Source: Arthrobacter gandavensis (GTDB taxonomy: Bacteria; Actinomycetota; Actinomycetes; Actinomycetales; Micrococcaceae). Taken from it: a stretch of 64,000 nucleotides of DNA. Below are positions 61,931-64,000 of the stretch, one piece after another. Within the stretch, counting starts at the first letter, position 1. Every line of letters starts with the position of its first letter. The notes under the pieces were generated by a model, which was not told the origin of the DNA, searched no databases, and worked only from the letters and a program-made list of their open reading frames with translations. The stretch is from positions 62,001 to 126,000 of the forward strand of contig NZ_JADKYW010000003.1 of NCBI RefSeq assembly GCF_015355785.1, given 5' to 3'. The position numbers and the translations under genes are program-made.

Positions 61931-62863
61931 TCAGGGCTTGCGGGTGGCTCCGGCCCGGGTGGACGCGGGCTTCTGCCGCCGCTTGTGCTTCTCCCGGCGC
62001 TTGATGACGTCCGGATGGTAGCGGGACAGAGCGACCACCCCAACAATAGCAATCACGGCGCAGACGCCCATGGCGACGCCCAGCACGGCGGGGACATCCG
62101 GCCGAAGTTCATTGAGCACGCCAATTCCGATGGCGATGCCCACCATCGGGTCGATCACGGTCAGTCCCGCAATGACCAGGTCCGGCGGGCCGCTGGAATA
62201 GGCGCTCTGCACGAACCAGGCGCCCAGACCGCCGGCGACGGCGATGCCCGCGATGGTGTACCAGGGCACATTCAGCAGGAAGCGGCCGTTGGGGTCCAGC
62301 AGGTCTGCAGCGATGGTCTTCGTCAGCACAGCGACGAAGCCAAATAGGATGCCGGCGCCAAGGATGTGGGCTATTGCTCCCAGCCGTTTGCCGAACAGGA
62401 GGTTCAGCAGGCCAAAGAAGGCCACGACCACGGCGAGGATCAGCACGATCACGATTTCCTGATGGGGTTCAACTACCTGCTCGGTCCGGGTTGCCCCCAC
62501 GGCAAGAAGCACGAAAAGCATGCTGCCGACGACGCAGGCGACGATGGACACGACCGTCACCCGGTTCAGGCGCAGCCCCTGGTCCCGGGAATTGACGATG
62601 GTGGTGATAACCAGTGCCAGGGAACCAATGGGCTGGACCACCGTCAGCGGTGCCATCGCGAGTGCCGCAACGTTCAGGGCAGTACCCGTGCCCAGCAGGA
62701 GCAAACCGAAAAGCCAGCGCGGGTTGCGCAGCAGGCGCCCAAGTCCGGCGGAACTGAGGCTTAGTCCGCCGGTGTCAGCACTCACCGCACTGCCTTGGCG
62801 CTGGGCGCCGAAGGCGAGGAAGACTGCGCTGGCAAGGGCACAGGCGATCGCGACGGCGGTCAT
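61931..62863 (-). CDS. DMT-superfamily membrane protein
   Basis: A 310-residue protein with nine or ten hydrophobic segments and a very basic C-terminal tail (KRREKHKRRQKPASTRAG). The order AVFLAFGAQRQG, MAPLTVVQPIGSLALVITTI and DLVIAGLTVIDPMVGIAIGIGVLNE resembles the two-repeat DMT permeases related to the NIPA/EamA type common in actinobacteria. The substrate is unknown. It lies 24 bases after the phosphatidyltransferase gene and 45 bases before the glycosyltransferase gene on the same strand. Confidence 0.82.
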   Translation of the reverse strand: MTAVAIACALASAVFLAFGAQRQGSAVSADTGGLSLSSAGLGRLLRNPRWLFGLLLLGTGTALNVAALAMAPLTVVQPIGSLALVITTIVNSRDQGLRLNRVTVVSIVACVVGSMLFVLLAVGATRTEQVVEPHQEIVIVLILAVVVAFFGLLNLLFGKRLGAIAHILGAGILFGFVAVLTKTIAADLLDPNGRFLLNVPWYTIAGIAVAGGLGAWFVQSAYSSGPPDLVIAGLTVIDPMVGIAIGIGVLNELRPDVPAVLGVAMGVCAVIAIVGVVALSRYHPDVIKRREKHKRRQKPASTRAGATRKP

Positions 62864-62887
62864 CGTGGAAGCGCTCCGGATCCGGGC

Positions 62888-63517
62888 CTAGGAACCATGG
62901 GCGCCGCCCGCAGTTCCGAGCTGCCGACGGTGCTTGCGCCAGGAGGCCCTCAGGTAGCCGGCACAGGCGACAACATGCCCAACGCATCCGAGGACCAGTA
63001 CGGTGTTCCCGGCAATGGCCAGCCACTCATATTCGAAACCGGGAACTTCGTGGAGCAGCAGCATCGGTGCACCCACCAGCAGCAGCGCCGTGCGGATCTT
63101 GCCGATGTTGCTCACCGGCAGGTTGGGACTGCCGCGGAACAGAAGGAGGGAATTGATGATCAGGATGACGTCCGGGATGACAATCGCCCAGATAAACCAG
63201 CCCGGCGCTATGTGGTCAACGACGAACATCGTTGCCACGATGATCAGGGCCAGCCGGTCCGCCACGGGATCCAGCCACTTGCCGGTGACCGAAACCTGGT
63301 CCAGCCGGCGGGCAAGGTAACCGTCCACCCAGTCCGTGGAGCCCACAAGAACCAGGGTGACGAACGCTGCCCCGTAGTTGTCCCTCAGGATCAGCCAGAC
63401 GAACAGCGGCACACCGAGGAACCGCAGGACGGTGATCAGGTTGGGAATCGTCCAGAAGGTATCAAGGACCCGCTCGCCCCGGCCCGGCCGTGCCCCGGCA
63501 CCGATGAGCCTGATCAC
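62888..63517 (-). CDS. CDP-alcohol phosphatidyltransferase (PgsA-like)
   Basis: A 209-residue membrane enzyme that joins an alcohol phosphate to a CDP-lipid. The catalytic signature D-x2-D-G-x2-A-R-x8-G-x3-D-x3-D is complete in DWVDGYLARRLDQVSVTGKW followed by LDPVADR. Five or six membrane segments are present. Actinobacteria have several paralogues (phosphatidylglycerophosphate, phosphatidylinositol phosphate, cardiolipin synthases) which this motif does not distinguish. The GTG at 63515-63517 has AAGGAG upstream. Confidence 0.88.
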   Translation of the reverse strand: MIRLIGAGARPGRGERVLDTFWTIPNLITVLRFLGVPLFVWLILRDNYGAAFVTLVLVGSTDWVDGYLARRLDQVSVTGKWLDPVADRLALIIVATMFVVDHIAPGWFIWAIVIPDVILIINSLLLFRGSPNLPVSNIGKIRTALLLVGAPMLLLHEVPGFEYEWLAIAGNTVLVLGCVGHVVACAGYLRASWRKHRRQLGTAGGAHGS

Positions 63518-63550
63518 TATCGAACTCCTTCTGCCTTCCTTTTCAAAACG

Positions 63551-64000
63551 CTATTTTCGCAGGAGCCTGCGCAGCAGGATCCCCATGGCCAGCAGGGAAG
63601 CGCCCAGAACCGCGAGGGGCTGCCTGCGTTCGCGGAACATGGCACCGACCTCGTCTGCCAGGCCCTCCTCCTGGTGGGCGCCAGAACCTGCGGTGCCGTT
63701 TCGGCGTCCTGCTGCACGGCGCGCCTTGAGGTCCGCCATCTGCTTCCTGACGTCTGCCTTCTCGCCCAGTCCGTCGCGGACGGCGGCAATGTGTTCACGG
63801 CGCTGGCGCAGCCGGATCCGCAGTTCCTCGGGGGTCGGCTTCTGCACGGCGTCCTCGGGCTTCTCCTGCTTGCCGTCTTCGGGCTTCTGTTCCTTGGGCT
63901 TCTTCGGCGCATCCAGGGTGGCGGGGTCGAAGCTGCGTCCTTCCTTGAGGACGCCGAGGTCATAGCGGATTCCCCGGAGGGCATCCTCAGGGACCAGCGG
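63551..64000 (-). CDS. DUF3618-like coiled protein with C-terminal membrane anchor, cut by window edge
   Basis: The frame is open from the stop at 63551 to the right edge with no start inside, so about 149 C-terminal residues are seen. They run: a globular-looking PLVPEDALRGIRYDLGVLKE, a Lys/Glu/Pro-rich linker (KKPKEQKPEDGKQEKPED), a helical segment LRIRLRQRREHIAAVRDGLGEKADVRKQ resembling DUF3618, and a C-terminal membrane segment PLAVLGASLLAMGILL ending RRLLRK. The membrane segment and basic tail suggest a tail-anchored protein. Function is unknown. A GTG at 63847 could start a shorter protein, but the linker continues coherently upstream. Confidence 0.65.
   Translation of the reverse strand, partial: PLVPEDALRGIRYDLGVLKEGRSFDPATLDAPKKPKEQKPEDGKQEKPEDAVQKPTPEELRIRLRQRREHIAAVRDGLGEKADVRKQMADLKARRAAGRRNGTAGSGAHQEEGLADEVGAMFRERRQPLAVLGASLLAMGILLRRLLRK

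Overview
The window reads as a chromosomal segment of a GC-rich actinobacterium, most likely an Arthrobacter-type member of the Micrococcaceae. The grounds are strong G/C third-position bias, frequent GTG and TTG starts, an IF-2 with a very long Ala/Pro/Gly-rich arm, DivIVA-domain proteins, a DUF4081-type acetyltransferase beside ispG, and a bkd/liu-type branched-chain degradation island arranged like the actinobacterial one. All names come from reading translations and motifs by eye; no database search was run.

Layout. 1-4.2 kb is a molybdenum-cofactor block: the N-terminus of moeA cut by the window edge, a tyrosine-phosphatase-like protein, a membrane-anchored sulfite-oxidase-family molybdoenzyme, and divergent moaA-moaD. 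4.2-19.3 kb, mostly on the minus strand, is the translation/RNA block: rimP-nusA-ylxR-infB-rbfA, then truB, three small membrane proteins, ribF, rpsO, pnp and an M16 peptidase, with one aminotransferase inserted on the plus strand. 19.3-22.3 kb holds a DUF4439 protein, an antibiotic-kinase-like protein and a TauE/SafE permease. 22.3-31.9 kb runs proS, a frameshifted small gene, a GNAT, ispG, a YciI-like protein, a SatD-like protein with a membrane partner, rseP, dxr and a NAD(P)-binding protein; ispG and dxr are MEP-pathway genes.

31.9-45.3 kb is a catabolic island. A TetR regulator faces a long minus-strand operon: carboxyltransferase, biotin carboxylase/carrier, acyl-CoA dehydrogenase, 3-oxoacid CoA-transferase A and B, MaoC hydratase and CitE-like lyase. 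It is followed by a branched-chain 2-oxoacid dehydrogenase operon (E1 alpha, E1 beta, E2) facing an Lrp/AsnC regulator. Together these can take leucine-derived 2-oxoacid to acetyl-CoA and acetoacetate. An intact IS481-type element (45257-46328) sits on the stop codon of the Lrp gene and is followed by a repeat-rich spacer.

46.7-52.8 kb is a carboxylate-transport module: two sodium/solute (acetate-type) symporters, each with a small membrane partner, around a LytS-type kinase and LytTR regulator. 52.9-59.3 kb holds a DivIVA-repeat protein, then rpsB-tsf-pyrH-frr-cdsA and an M23-type peptidase-like protein. 59.1-64 kb has a glutaryl-CoA-dehydrogenase-like enzyme, a CAU-anticodon tRNA with a clear terminator, a GT4 glycosyltransferase, a DMT transporter, a CDP-alcohol phosphatidyltransferase and a protein cut by the right edge.

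The least explained items are the SatD-like/membrane pair with its leaderless-type promoter, two related long palindromes (plus a third of similar design) in gene gaps, the repeat cluster beside the IS element, and paired palindromic operators in the TetR/liu intergenic region.
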